A stretch of DNA of 64,000 nt, taken from positions 20,007 to 84,006 of the forward strand of contig NZ_QYYD01000024.1 of NCBI RefSeq assembly GCF_003591005.1. The letters run 5' to 3'. Below the pieces are notes generated by a model. It was given only the letters and a program-made list of their open reading frames with translations, ran no database searches and was not told the DNA's origin. Positions 35,980-44,325 of the stretch are shown here, piece by piece (positions within the stretch are counted from its first letter, which is position 1; every line of letters starts with the position of its first letter). The translations under genes were made by a program, and so were the position numbers. This DNA is from Rhodopseudomonas palustris. GTDB taxonomy: Bacteria > Pseudomonadota > Alphaproteobacteria > Rhizobiales > Xanthobacteraceae.

Positions 35980-37119
35980 ATGCTGATGAAAAGAATAATG
36001 CTGGCGATCGGGCTGTCGCTCGTGGCACCAATGGTGTCGGCCCATGCGCAGAACATCGTGATCGGCGCTAGCGTCCCCGACACCGGACCGGCCGCCGCAC
36101 CCGCGACCTGGCAACGCTGGGGTTATCAGCTGGCTCTTGACGAAGCCAACGCGGCAGGCGGCGTGCTCGGCAAGAAGGTCGAGATGCTCGCTTACGACAA
36201 CCGCTGCAATCCCTCCGAAGCGGTCAATGTCGCCAACAAGCTGATCGAAGCCAAAGTCGTGGCGATCGTCGGCGCGCATTGCTCTTCGGCGACGCTCGCA
36301 ACCATGCCGCTGATCGCTGCCGCCAAGATTCCGCTGCTGGACGGCGTTGCGTCGAGTCCGAAGATCACCGAGCTGTCCGGTGTCGGCGGCAACGAATGGA
36401 CGTTCCGCATCAATCCCTCTGACGACGACATGATGAACGCGCTCGGCATCTATCTGAGCAGCAGTTCGAAGATCAAGCGTGTCGCCGTGCTGGGCGAGGA
36501 CACCGATTTCGGCCGGGGCGGCGCCGCGGCCTTCGCGGCGGTGGCGAAGAAATACGGCATCGAGGTGATCTCGACCGACTTCCACCCGCAGAGCTATCCG
36601 GACTTCACCTCGCTGCTGACCCGCATCCAACAAAGCAAGCCCGACGCGATCGCGACCTTCCAGCTCGCCGGAGATCAGCTCAACTTCCTGCGCAACGCGA
36701 TGCAGCTCGGCGTGCGGATCCCGTTCATCGGCCGCTTCGACCCCGGCGGCAACAATCTGCAGATCATCCAGGCCGGCGGCATGGAAGGATCGATCACCGC
36801 CTGGACCTACAGCTATCTGGTCGACACGCCCGCCAACAAGGCGTTCGCCGCGGAGGTCGAGAAGCGCCACAAGACCACGCCGGTGCTGCAGACCTGGGCC
36901 GGATACGACGCCATGCGGTTGGTGCTGACAGCGATCAAGAATGCCGGCTCGACCGACCCGACGGCGGTCCGCGACGCGATCAAGAAGATCGATTTCACCA
37001 ATGTCATGGGCGCCAAAGTCACCTTCGACGACCACAACCAAGGCGGCAAAGTCGTTCTGATCGAAGGCATCGCCGACAAGAAGGTCAAGATCCTGAAAGA
37101 AGTCTCGTTGGCCAACTGA
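35980..37119 (+). CDS. Liv-type ABC transporter substrate-binding protein
   Basis: Secreted binding protein of 379 aa, last gene of system 3. Its signal peptide (KRIMLAIGLSLVAPMVSAHA) is followed by QNIVIGASVPDTGPAAAPA. It lies 109 bp after livF. A hairpin terminator follows directly. It is divergent from the other two binding proteins in its first strand, so the three systems probably recognise different ligands. Confidence 0.91.
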   Translation: MLMKRIMLAIGLSLVAPMVSAHAQNIVIGASVPDTGPAAAPATWQRWGYQLALDEANAAGGVLGKKVEMLAYDNRCNPSEAVNVANKLIEAKVVAIVGAHCSSATLATMPLIAAAKIPLLDGVASSPKITELSGVGGNEWTFRINPSDDDMMNALGIYLSSSSKIKRVAVLGEDTDFGRGGAAAFAAVAKKYGIEVISTDFHPQSYPDFTSLLTRIQQSKPDAIATFQLAGDQLNFLRNAMQLGVRIPFIGRFDPGGNNLQIIQAGGMEGSITAWTYSYLVDTPANKAFAAEVEKRHKTTPVLQTWAGYDAMRLVLTAIKNAGSTDPTAVRDAIKKIDFTNVMGAKVTFDDHNQGGKVVLIEGIADKKVKILKEVSLAN

Positions 37120-37131
37120 CCGCCGCGCGGG

Positions 37132-37162
37132 GGTCACGGGATCCGCACCCGTGGCCGTTTTG
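37132..37162 (+). terminator. Rho-independent terminator after transport system 3
   Basis: GGTCACGGG (37132-37140) pairs with CCCGTGGCC (37148-37156), nine pairs including one G-T wobble, with a 7-nt loop and a GTTTTG tail. It lies 13 bp after the stop codon. Confidence 0.6.
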
Positions 37163-37618
37163 ACACCAGCTCGAGCCATCAAATCAAATGCGATGACGTC
37201 GAGCCCGAGCACAGATCACAGCGCGCGCCGGCCTCGTATCGAGAAGCCGACGCGTGCGAAATGGCCGTTGCCGGTGACGCGGGTAATCTGCCAATACGTC
37301 AACCCAGATTGCCTCGATGGCTCGGGCCGTAGTCGGTGCGGGATCTCGTGCCGGGCCTTTACCATCCGAAGCAGAGATGCGGCGCGGTCGATGCAGCAGC
37401 GGGCCTCGTCCCGATTGTAGACGGTCTGACAAATGACGCCTCGTAGGCGCGGCGGCAGCGGCCGGAAGCCGACGGATGCGCTTGGGCACGTTCCGTTCGA
37501 TGAAGTGCCAAGGCGGCGGCAAGATCATCAGCATCTCATCCCACAACATCAAACGCACGCCGGCAGGAAGAGCTGCCAGCGTGCGCAACGGCGGAGTGCT
37601 CGCCGAACAGCCATCAGC
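37163..37618. other. Intergenic region without a recognisable gene
   Basis: About 450 bp between the terminator and the convergent MFS gene. Open frames here (for example 37184-37588 on the minus strand) have no ribosome site, no recognisable motif and biased, Arg/Pro-rich composition. It could be remnant DNA; I see no supported feature. Confidence 0.5.
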
Positions 37619-39070
37619 TCACTTCGTTTGGACCAACCCTGAAACACTTCGGACCCCGTCCATCGTCTGGTCGATTTCCGGGGAAACATCTTCGAGTAGT
37701 CGGCCGCGTGTTTCGACGCCCAACAATCCGACGGTGAGCGCGCCCACGAGGCCGACAACGGCGAACATGAGAAATACGGCGCTCAGATCGGCATAGGCCA
37801 TGAAGAGGCCGACAACATTCGGACCGACGATCGAAGCCACTCGGGCGAAGGCGCTCGCAGTCCCAACCCCGATCGATCGCACGCCTGTCGGATAAAGCTC
37901 AGGCGTGTAGGTCCAGACGCCAAGATTAGCGAACGACACCATCATCGAGGCCAGTGCCGCGAGCGACATCATGGTAATGGCGGAAGCGTCCTTGGTGACG
38001 AAATGCAGCACGATCAGCGGAAGACTGGCGAGCACAAAGGCGCCAACGAAGAACGTACGGCGAGCGATGCGGTCGAGCACGATCGCGCAGATCAGACCGG
38101 AGATCAGCAGCACCAGATTTCCTGCCACGCTGTAGGTCAGCGCCTCGCTGGTCGACATGTGGTAGCGCGTCCGAAAGATCGTCGGCAGCCAGGTCATCAG
38201 GCCGTAGAGGATCATCGACGAGCAGAACCACAGTACCCACACCAGTAGCGTGCGCTTGAGATACAAAGGATGAAACAGGTGCGAGAACCGGCCCTGCGTC
38301 GAGGCTTGGGAGGCCGTCACCTGCTCCGGGGCCGGCAGGGGCTTGCCGCTTTGGGTCTGCACCACAGTCTCGATCTTGCTGAGAATACGATCGGCGGCAA
38401 TGGTCTGACCGTTGCGCGCCAGCCAACGCGGCGACTCCGGAACGAGGCGGCGCAGGATGATGGTCAGCAGTGCCGGCACCGCGCCGATGACGAACATCCA
38501 CTGCCAGCCGAGATGCGGCACCACGAAGATGCTGGTGACCGAGGCGGCGAGGAAGCCGACCGGCAACATCAGCTGATACAACGACAGGAAGCGGCCGCGT
38601 TGCGACGATTTTGCGATCTCGCTGACGTAAGTCGCGGCCACCGGGATCTCGCCGCCGATGCCCCAGCCCTGCAGGAAGCGAAACAGCGCCAGCGACCACA
38701 CGCTCCAGGCGAACGAGCAGGCCAGGCCAAACACCGACAGGATCAAGATGGTCCAGTTCAGGACGCGGATGCGGCCGTAGCGCTCTGCGAGATAGCCGAA
38801 CAGCGGCGCACCGATGAGCTGCCCGGCAAATCCGCTCGAAAGCAGAAAGCCGATCTCGGCGGGCTTGAGATGCCACTCCTGAATCAGCGCCGGGATCACG
38901 AACGCGATCGCGATCGCGTCGAAGCCGTCGAAGAAGGTCGCCATTCCAAGGATGGATCGAATCTTGAGGTGCCATCGCGTGATCGGCAGGCGGTCGACCC
39001 GCGCTGCGATGTCGGCGGCGGATATTGGCGAGGTCATCACGGACCCGTTTGGCGCAGACATTTCGTACAT
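37619..39070 (-). CDS. MFS transporter, aromatic acid:H+ symporter type
   Basis: Twelve-helix major facilitator of 483 aa. It has TFFDGFDAIAIAF in helix 1, the loop GYLAERYGRIRVLNW, and GWGIGGEIPVAATYVSE in helix 4-5, which fit the AAHS family (PcaK, BenK, VanK). A long central cytoplasmic loop separates the halves. The start at 39070 has GAGGGG upstream. It is the last gene of the Rieske oxygenase run and probably imports the aromatic acid used by module 3. Confidence 0.9.
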   Translation of the reverse strand: MYEMSAPNGSVMTSPISAADIAARVDRLPITRWHLKIRSILGMATFFDGFDAIAIAFVIPALIQEWHLKPAEIGFLLSSGFAGQLIGAPLFGYLAERYGRIRVLNWTILILSVFGLACSFAWSVWSLALFRFLQGWGIGGEIPVAATYVSEIAKSSQRGRFLSLYQLMLPVGFLAASVTSIFVVPHLGWQWMFVIGAVPALLTIILRRLVPESPRWLARNGQTIAADRILSKIETVVQTQSGKPLPAPEQVTASQASTQGRFSHLFHPLYLKRTLLVWVLWFCSSMILYGLMTWLPTIFRTRYHMSTSEALTYSVAGNLVLLISGLICAIVLDRIARRTFFVGAFVLASLPLIVLHFVTKDASAITMMSLAALASMMVSFANLGVWTYTPELYPTGVRSIGVGTASAFARVASIVGPNVVGLFMAYADLSAVFLMFAVVGLVGALTVGLLGVETRGRLLEDVSPEIDQTMDGVRSVSGLVQTK

Positions 39071-39114
39071 CTCATCCCCTCTCAGCGATGTGGCGGAAAC
39101 GGCGGTTCAACCTG

Positions 39115-40137
39115 TCATATGTCGAGGACCAGTCGCGCCGAGCGGGCGCGCGAGCAGCAGACCGCGATGCGATCATTGGCTGCCCATTCGCTCTCGGTTT
39201 GGTACGCGTCGCGGTGGTCGGGAACGCCTTCGATGACGTCGATCAGACACGTCCCGCAAACGCCCTGTTCGCACGACAACGGCACATCGACGCCGGCGGC
39301 GAGCAGCGCCGCCGCGATCGTCTGATCGCTCAAAACTCTCACCGTGACGCCGCTGCGCACCGCGGTGACGTCGAATTCCTCGCCGCCTTCGGTGACGCCG
39401 GCGGCCGTGAAGGCTTCGTGATGCAGCCGGCCTTCCGGCCACCCCTTGCGCCGCGCTTCGGCGAGCACTGACTCGATGAACGGCGCCGGGCCGCAGACAT
39501 ACAAGTGCTCGTCGGCCGTGGCCGAAGGGATGTCGCGCTCGACCGCGAAGCGCTGCCCGCCGTCGCCATTGTCGAGGTGCAGACGGACCTTGGGCGCGTA
39601 GCGGCTGCGCTGCAGTTCAGGCCAGAACGCCGCGGCGGCTCGCGAGCGCGCGCAGTAATGAAGTTCGAAATCGGCGCCACGGCGCTCGAGATCCGCCGCC
39701 ATGGCGAGCAACGGCGTGACGCCGATGCCGCCGCCAATCAACACGCTGCGGCGGGCGCTGCGGACCAACGGGAAATTGTTGCGCGGTTCGCCGATCGTGA
39801 GCCGATCACCAGCCTCGAGGTCGCGGTGGATGGCCAGCGAGCCGCCGCGCGACTCGGTCTCCAGTTTGATGCCGAGGCGATAGGTTGAGGTGTCTGCTGG
39901 ATCGCCGCACAGCGAGTACTGGCGGACGATTTTAGGAGAGATGTGAACATCGATATGCGCGCCAGGCTCGAAGCACGGCATCGGCGATCCATCAGCGGGC
40001 GCGAGCTCGATGATGACGATGCCGTCGCCGGCGTTGACGCGCCGCACCACCGTGACGTCGATCAAACGGTCGGCGCGGCCGGCCGCGATTGGTTGGACCT
40101 CGGGCACACTCATCGTAAGCATCTGTGCTGCATTCAT
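39115..40137 (-). CDS. Rieske oxygenase reductase (VanB/phthalate dioxygenase reductase type)
   Basis: Flavin and iron-sulfur reductase of 340 aa. Order of domains: flavin-binding barrel with RQYSLCGDP, NAD-binding domain with LIGGGIGVTPLLAMA, then a C-terminal plant-type 2Fe-2S domain with CEQGVCGTC and a later CC near RIAVCCSRA. This layout is that of class IA reductases. It starts 24 bp after the oxygenase gene, its obvious electron acceptor. An alternative ATG lies at 40113. Confidence 0.92.
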   Translation of the reverse strand: MNAAQMLTMSVPEVQPIAAGRADRLIDVTVVRRVNAGDGIVIIELAPADGSPMPCFEPGAHIDVHISPKIVRQYSLCGDPADTSTYRLGIKLETESRGGSLAIHRDLEAGDRLTIGEPRNNFPLVRSARRSVLIGGGIGVTPLLAMAADLERRGADFELHYCARSRAAAAFWPELQRSRYAPKVRLHLDNGDGGQRFAVERDIPSATADEHLYVCGPAPFIESVLAEARRKGWPEGRLHHEAFTAAGVTEGGEEFDVTAVRSGVTVRVLSDQTIAAALLAAGVDVPLSCEQGVCGTCLIDVIEGVPDHRDAYQTESEWAANDRIAVCCSRARSARLVLDI

Positions 40138-40161
40138 CGAGCTGGCTCCCCGGGCGCCGCG

Positions 40162-41199
40162 CTAATGAGACCGATCCGGCTGAGCGGCCGTTTCCTCGCG
40201 AAGCATGCGGTCGATCGTCCTGCGGAACGCCACCGAGCCGGCATCGAAGGCGATGTCGACGGTCTTGGCGTGGGGTAGCAGATCCATGGTGAGCTGCTGC
40301 GCCGCCAGCACCTCGGCATCCTCCTCGAGCGTCGCGTCGATCTGCGCCTTCAGGAGCTGCGTCGTGTCCGGGTCGTCGATCTTGAAATTGCGAACTTCGG
40401 TCCAGAACAGATGCGCGGTCTTGTCGGTTTCCGGCGTCACGACATTGAGATTCCACCGCTCGATGCCTTGACTGCGGTTGCCCTCCATCGCGCCGGTGCC
40501 GACCTTGGCGCCGCCCACTTCGAGCCAGACGTAGCAAGGCGGCGCGGCCGTCGCGATCTGCCAGCGATCGATGTTGCTATCGAAGCCGCCGAGCTTGACG
40601 AAGGTCGGCGGCGGCGGCACGTCATGCATCCAGCGCGTCACCTTGACGGTGTCGCCCTGACGCGTCGTGGTGACGGCGTGGCGCGCGACGTCCAGGGTGC
40701 CGATGGTGCGGCCGTGGACGTAGGACAGATGGCTGAGATCGAGCAGATTATCGACGCCGTAAAGATAGTTGGCCTTGACGTCGACGCGCGCGCCGACGGC
40801 GGCCCAGCCCTCTCGGTCGATGATGCTGAAGTCGGGCAGCCGCGCCTCGTCGGCCAGCGCCGGATCGCCCATCCAGATCCACACCATCTGCCAGCGCTCG
40901 ATCAGCGGGAAAGACTTGATCCTGGCGGCAGCCGGAATTTTCTCCTGCCCTGGCATCGAGATGCAGCGACCGGCGCGGTCGAAGACCAGGCCGTGGTAGC
41001 CGCACTGCACGTCGTCGTTGACGAGCTTGCCGATCGACAGCGGCACGTTGCGATGACAGCACCGGTCCTCGATCGCCACCGCCTCGCCTGCCCCGGTCCG
41101 ATACAGCAAAACAGGCTCATTCAGGATGCGGCGGGCAAGCAGGCTGCGGCCGAGCTCTTCGCTCCTCGCCGCGACGTACCAGTGGTTTCTCAGGAACAT
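40162..41199 (-). CDS. Rieske non-heme iron oxygenase (VanA-like)
   Basis: Oxygenase of 345 aa, the length of vanillate O-demethylase and related mono-component oxygenases. The Rieske centre is C47/H49 (CCHR) and C66/H69 (CGYHG). The mononuclear iron site is DNLLDLSHLSYVH. VanA-like enzymes demethylate or hydroxylate aromatic acids. With a VanB-type reductase, an AAHS importer and a LigAB-type dioxygenase nearby, an O-demethylation or hydroxylation before ring cleavage is likely. The promoter region carries TATCTATGTA, also found upstream of the LigA-LigB operon. Confidence 0.93.
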   Translation of the reverse strand: MFLRNHWYVAARSEELGRSLLARRILNEPVLLYRTGAGEAVAIEDRCCHRNVPLSIGKLVNDDVQCGYHGLVFDRAGRCISMPGQEKIPAAARIKSFPLIERWQMVWIWMGDPALADEARLPDFSIIDREGWAAVGARVDVKANYLYGVDNLLDLSHLSYVHGRTIGTLDVARHAVTTTRQGDTVKVTRWMHDVPPPPTFVKLGGFDSNIDRWQIATAAPPCYVWLEVGGAKVGTGAMEGNRSQGIERWNLNVVTPETDKTAHLFWTEVRNFKIDDPDTTQLLKAQIDATLEEDAEVLAAQQLTMDLLPHAKTVDIAFDAGSVAFRRTIDRMLREETAAQPDRSH

Positions 41200-41222
41200 G
41201 TCGCTCTCCGCATTTAGTAAGC

Positions 41223-41232
41223 TATCTATGTA
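41223..41232. promoter_or_regulatory. Shared motif upstream of the Rieske oxygenase gene
   Basis: TATCTATGTA here is the exact reverse complement of TACATAGATA at 44206-44215, ahead of the other module 3 operon. It lies 24-33 bp before the oxygenase ATG in AT-rich sequence that contrasts with its surroundings. It is a candidate site for the MarR regulator encoded at 45709-46212. Confidence 0.5.
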
Positions 41233-41294
41233 TTTGATCGAGGGTCAAAGCCAAACTGTGAGCGGTGTGCCGCCTCTTCGTGCAGCCGTTCGCC

Positions 41295-42071
41295 TCAGAT
41301 CGAACGGATGACACCGCCGTCGACCGGGATCGCCGCCCCGGTGACATAGGCGGAGCGCTCGGAAACGAGGAACGCCGCCACGCTGGCGATGTCGTCGGGC
41401 GTGCCGAAACGCTGCAGCGGAATGTCCGACAGTTTGGATTTGTAATACGCTGCCGAATCCATGTCCGAGACCGCAACGCCACCCTTGAACCGCTCGGTGA
41501 AGATGCGGCCGGGCACGATGGTGTTGAACAGGATGCCGTCCGCTGCGTAGTCGCGCGACAGGCTCTTCATCAGGCCGGCTGCGCCGGGACGCGTCGCGTT
41601 CGACGCGACGAGATCCGGGATAGGTTCGCGGACCGAGCGTGCCTGAACCGTCACTACGCGTCCCCAGCCCTTGGCCTGCATGTGAGGCAGCACCAACCGC
41701 ACCAGCCGGGCAAGCGGCAGCACCGTCGCCTCAAAGGCGGCCGTCAGATCAGCGTCCGTTAGAGATTCGAAATTGCCGCGACGCGGTGACGCGCAAATCG
41801 CGATCAGAATGTCGAGGCCGCCGAACTCGGCAACGGTTCTGCTCACCATCGAGTCCAGGTCGGAGGCGACGCTGAGGTCCGCCGTGCAGCCGATGACGCG
41901 GGCTCCGGACGCCGCCTGGATCTCCCCGGCCGCCTTCTGAATCTCGACTTCGTGGCGCGCGCAAATCGAAACGTTGCAGCCTTCGGCCGCGAGCAGGTCG
42001 GCGCACGCGCGTCCGATGCCGCGGCTCGCCGCGGTGACGAGCGCCGTACGCCCCTTAATGCCGAGATCCAT
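41295..42071 (-). CDS. SDR-family oxidoreductase, atypical active site
   Basis: Rossmann-fold protein of 258 aa. The cofactor motif is TAASRGIGRACADLLAAEG, and the family C-terminus VTGAAIPVDGGVIRSI is intact. Where classical SDRs have Tyr-x3-Lys, this protein has VASNATRPGAAGLMK, lacking the catalytic Tyr. A subgroup of SDRs with SN-x2-R at this place is known from annotations, and their chemistry is unclear. It lies 3 bp after the binding-fold protein gene in the same operon. Confidence 0.88.
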   Translation of the reverse strand: MDLGIKGRTALVTAASRGIGRACADLLAAEGCNVSICARHEVEIQKAAGEIQAASGARVIGCTADLSVASDLDSMVSRTVAEFGGLDILIAICASPRRGNFESLTDADLTAAFEATVLPLARLVRLVLPHMQAKGWGRVVTVQARSVREPIPDLVASNATRPGAAGLMKSLSRDYAADGILFNTIVPGRIFTERFKGGVAVSDMDSAAYYKSKLSDIPLQRFGTPDDIASVAAFLVSERSAYVTGAAIPVDGGVIRSI

Positions 42072-42074
42072 GTG

Positions 42075-43058
42075 TTACCTCGTGACTTCGGTGTCGGCGA
42101 GCGCTTCGGCCGCCGTGTAAATGCGATTGAACCAGCCGTCGCGCTCCAGTGCGTCGAGAAAGGAAGGGTCGTAGATCTGGAGCGGACTCATCGATGCCGC
42201 TGCAGGATAGTCGGCCACAAAAGAATCCAGGACCTTCTGCAATCCGCTGAACGAGGCTCGCGGCACTCTCGAAAACCGAGCGGTGTAGAACTCGTAGATG
42301 CGTGCGACGCCGGCCTCGTCCGTGAAGTCGAGATGCCTCCGCAGCGCCGCGCGCGCTAGATCCGGCTTCGTCCTGAACGCGTGGACGGCCCGCGCATAGC
42401 CCTCGACGACCCGCGCCACAAGATCCGGCCGCATCGCGGCAAGGCGCCTGGTCGTGACCACGACCGGTCCCTGGAAGTCGAACTCCTCGCTCAGATCCGA
42501 CAGAACGGAAAGGCCCTCGCTCGGCGCGGCGGCGAAGCGATAGTCGGCGGGCAGCACGCCCGCGGCGATGCGCCCGGCACGCAACTCCTCGAAGATCACC
42601 GGATAGCGCTTGAGCGAGGCGATCGAGACCTCGGCGCTGGACAGGCCCCAGCGGCCGAGCATCTGGGCCGCGCAATAGCCGGTCTGCCCCGCCGCCGTCA
42701 GCACGCCGATGTCACGGCCGCGGAGTTGACCGGGCTCTTTGATATCCGCCGCCCCGACGATGAACAACGCCGGCCGCGGCTCGGCGGCGAGCAGGATGAC
42801 CGGGTCGTGGCCCTCGAGCGCCCACTGCACCACGGGGACAGCACCGAACTCGGCGATGTCCCAGTCACCATCGACCAGACCGGTGATCCCGGCGGGACCG
42901 GCGGTCTCCATGCCGGCGATGACGAGGTCGATCCCGGCTTGCCGAAACGCCCCCGCCGCAAGACCGACGACAGCCAGACTCTGCGCGGTCGATCGGATGC
43001 CGATCGCCAGCCTGACTGTTTCGAGGCCGGCGGATCGCGGCGCGGGTGCCGCGCTCAT
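42075..43058 (-). CDS. Type 2 periplasmic-binding-fold protein without signal peptide
   Basis: Protein of 327 aa resembling NitT/TauA/SsuA binding proteins and the fold-related 4,5-dihydroxyphthalate decarboxylase. It shows LVDGDWDIAEFGAVPVV and PGQLRGRDIGVLTAAGQTGY, typical of the fold. The N-terminus, MSAAPAPRSAGLETVRLAIG, has no hydrophobic signal segment, and no ABC permease or ATPase gene is nearby. It overlaps the LigB-like gene by 4 bp (ATGA). A cytosolic enzyme role, such as decarboxylation, is therefore as plausible as transport. Confidence 0.8.
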   Translation of the reverse strand: MSAAPAPRSAGLETVRLAIGIRSTAQSLAVVGLAAGAFRQAGIDLVIAGMETAGPAGITGLVDGDWDIAEFGAVPVVQWALEGHDPVILLAAEPRPALFIVGAADIKEPGQLRGRDIGVLTAAGQTGYCAAQMLGRWGLSSAEVSIASLKRYPVIFEELRAGRIAAGVLPADYRFAAAPSEGLSVLSDLSEEFDFQGPVVVTTRRLAAMRPDLVARVVEGYARAVHAFRTKPDLARAALRRHLDFTDEAGVARIYEFYTARFSRVPRASFSGLQKVLDSFVADYPAAASMSPLQIYDPSFLDALERDGWFNRIYTAAEALADTEVTR

Positions 43059-43867
43059 GAGAACACGCTGACGGCGCAGCCGGTCTGCCAGGCTTCGATC
43101 GGCGCATAGCTCAGCGTCTGCGCCGGCCGTCCCTCAGTAGCGCCGAGCACGACCGCCCAGGGCCGTATTTCCCAACTGCCGAATCCGGCCTGGTCGAGCC
43201 GAGACAGCGGAATGTCGAGCATCGACGTCGGCGTCTCGCTGGCCAACATGGCCAAGAACTCCCGATCGAATTCCGGGTCGAGACGGTTCGCCTCGGCGGC
43301 TCCGGGCGCATGTGACAGGCCGCCGGTGGCGATGACGGCGACGCGCTCGGGCCGTAGCCCAATGGTCTTGCGCAGAACTCGCCCGAACTCGTAGCAGCGT
43401 CGCAGCGACGGCATCGGTGCGACCTGGCAGTTCACCATGATCCAGACGATTGGTATGTCGCGCTGCGGCCGGATCAGGCTCATCGGCACCATCACGCTGT
43501 GCTCGAGCTTGAGCCCGCGCGAGAACGCCGGATCGAAACCGGAATCCATCGCCGCCTCGAGAAGATGCGCCGCCAGATCCGGGGCGCCCGGCACGCGGCC
43601 CTTGGGCATGCCGAGCCACTTCTCGACCGGCCCCTCGTAGTCGTCGTTGATGCCGACGCAGAACGCCGGCATGCGATCGACGAAGAAATTGGTGAAATGA
43701 TCGGGCGCAACGAAGACGATCGCGTCGGGCTTGCTGGCGTCGAGAAGGGCGCCGACAGCGGCGGCGGCGTCGAGAAAGCCGCGGCGCTGCTGCTCGGGCG
43801 CCTTGTCGGTGAAGGCGGCGATGCCGGGCGCGTGACTCATGGCGGCCGCGAAGGCGAGATCACCCAT
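43055..43867 (-). CDS. LigB-type (class III) extradiol dioxygenase, catalytic subunit
   Basis: Ring-cleavage dioxygenase of 270 aa. Predicted iron ligands are His12 (SHAPG), His57 (APDHFTN) and Glu233 (SWEIRPW). Catalytic-type residues are His123 (LEHSVMVP) and His186 (GLSHAPGA). The complete set matches protocatechuate 4,5-dioxygenase beta, unlike the copy at 8969-9826, which has Asp at the position of His123. It begins 2 bp after the LigA-like gene. Probable substrate: a catechol-type aromatic acid made by the Rieske oxygenase. Confidence 0.9.
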   Translation of the reverse strand: MGDLAFAAAMSHAPGIAAFTDKAPEQQRRGFLDAAAAVGALLDASKPDAIVFVAPDHFTNFFVDRMPAFCVGINDDYEGPVEKWLGMPKGRVPGAPDLAAHLLEAAMDSGFDPAFSRGLKLEHSVMVPMSLIRPQRDIPIVWIMVNCQVAPMPSLRRCYEFGRVLRKTIGLRPERVAVIATGGLSHAPGAAEANRLDPEFDREFLAMLASETPTSMLDIPLSRLDQAGFGSWEIRPWAVVLGATEGRPAQTLSYAPIEAWQTGCAVSVFS

Positions 43868-43869
43868 GT

Positions 43870-44172
43870 CTATTCTCCCGGGCTGGTGAAACGGCGGGTA
43901 CTGGAAAACATCCGGCTTCCCTCGAGCGCCGCCAATCGATGGTGATAATCGGCGGGAGCGATGCCGGCATAGCGCGAGTACGGCGCGATCAGCAGCGGGT
44001 GCACGCCCATGCGATACAGCTCCTCTACCGAACCGCTCTCGAGAGCGGTTCGTTCGGTTGCGCTGAGCTCGAACGGTTCGAACAAATGCTCGCTTCCGTC
44101 GCGCAACGCGGCCTGAAGTTTTTCGTCATGCTTCAGCTCGAATATGAAGCGCTCCACTTCGAAGAGACTCAC
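43870..44172 (-). CDS. LigA-like small subunit of extradiol dioxygenase
   Basis: Helical protein of 100 aa, first gene of the minus-strand operon. The motif VEELYRMGVHPLLIAPYSRY corresponds to the LigA helix that covers the active site. It shares the A-then-B order of ligA-ligB in protocatechuate degraders. AT-rich promoter sequence with a 12-bp palindrome lies just upstream. Confidence 0.83.
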   Translation of the reverse strand: MSLFEVERFIFELKHDEKLQAALRDGSEHLFEPFELSATERTALESGSVEELYRMGVHPLLIAPYSRYAGIAPADYHHRLAALEGSRMFSSTRRFTSPGE

Positions 44173-44205
44173 CGCGCCACCTCGCTTCGTCGCAGGTTTT
44201 GAATT

Positions 44206-44220
44206 TACATAGATATCTAT
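44206..44220. promoter_or_regulatory. Palindromic operator candidate upstream of the LigA-LigB operon
   Basis: ATAGATATCTAT (44209-44220) is a perfect 12-bp palindrome within TTTACATAGATATCTATTTA. The bases TACATAGATA recur, inverted, at 41223-41232. It lies 34-48 bp before the LigA ATG and between that gene and the divergent amidase. MarR proteins often bind AT-rich palindromes of this size, so the MarR gene two positions away is the likely partner. Confidence 0.55.
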
Positions 44221-44325
44221 TTATATATTCTGCCGGCGGTCAATTGGAAAAGCTGGGCTCCGCGTGCCGTCGATTTGAGCAATTGACGTTTCTTGCGGCG
44301 CACACCACGGAAAGAGGATCGCGTG

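Noticed and set aside
37184..37588. 134-aa minus-strand open frame that could be a decayed peptide-synthetase carrier domain
   Set aside because: The resemblance needs a frameshift and rests on a few residues. There is no phosphopantetheine serine motif and no ribosome site.
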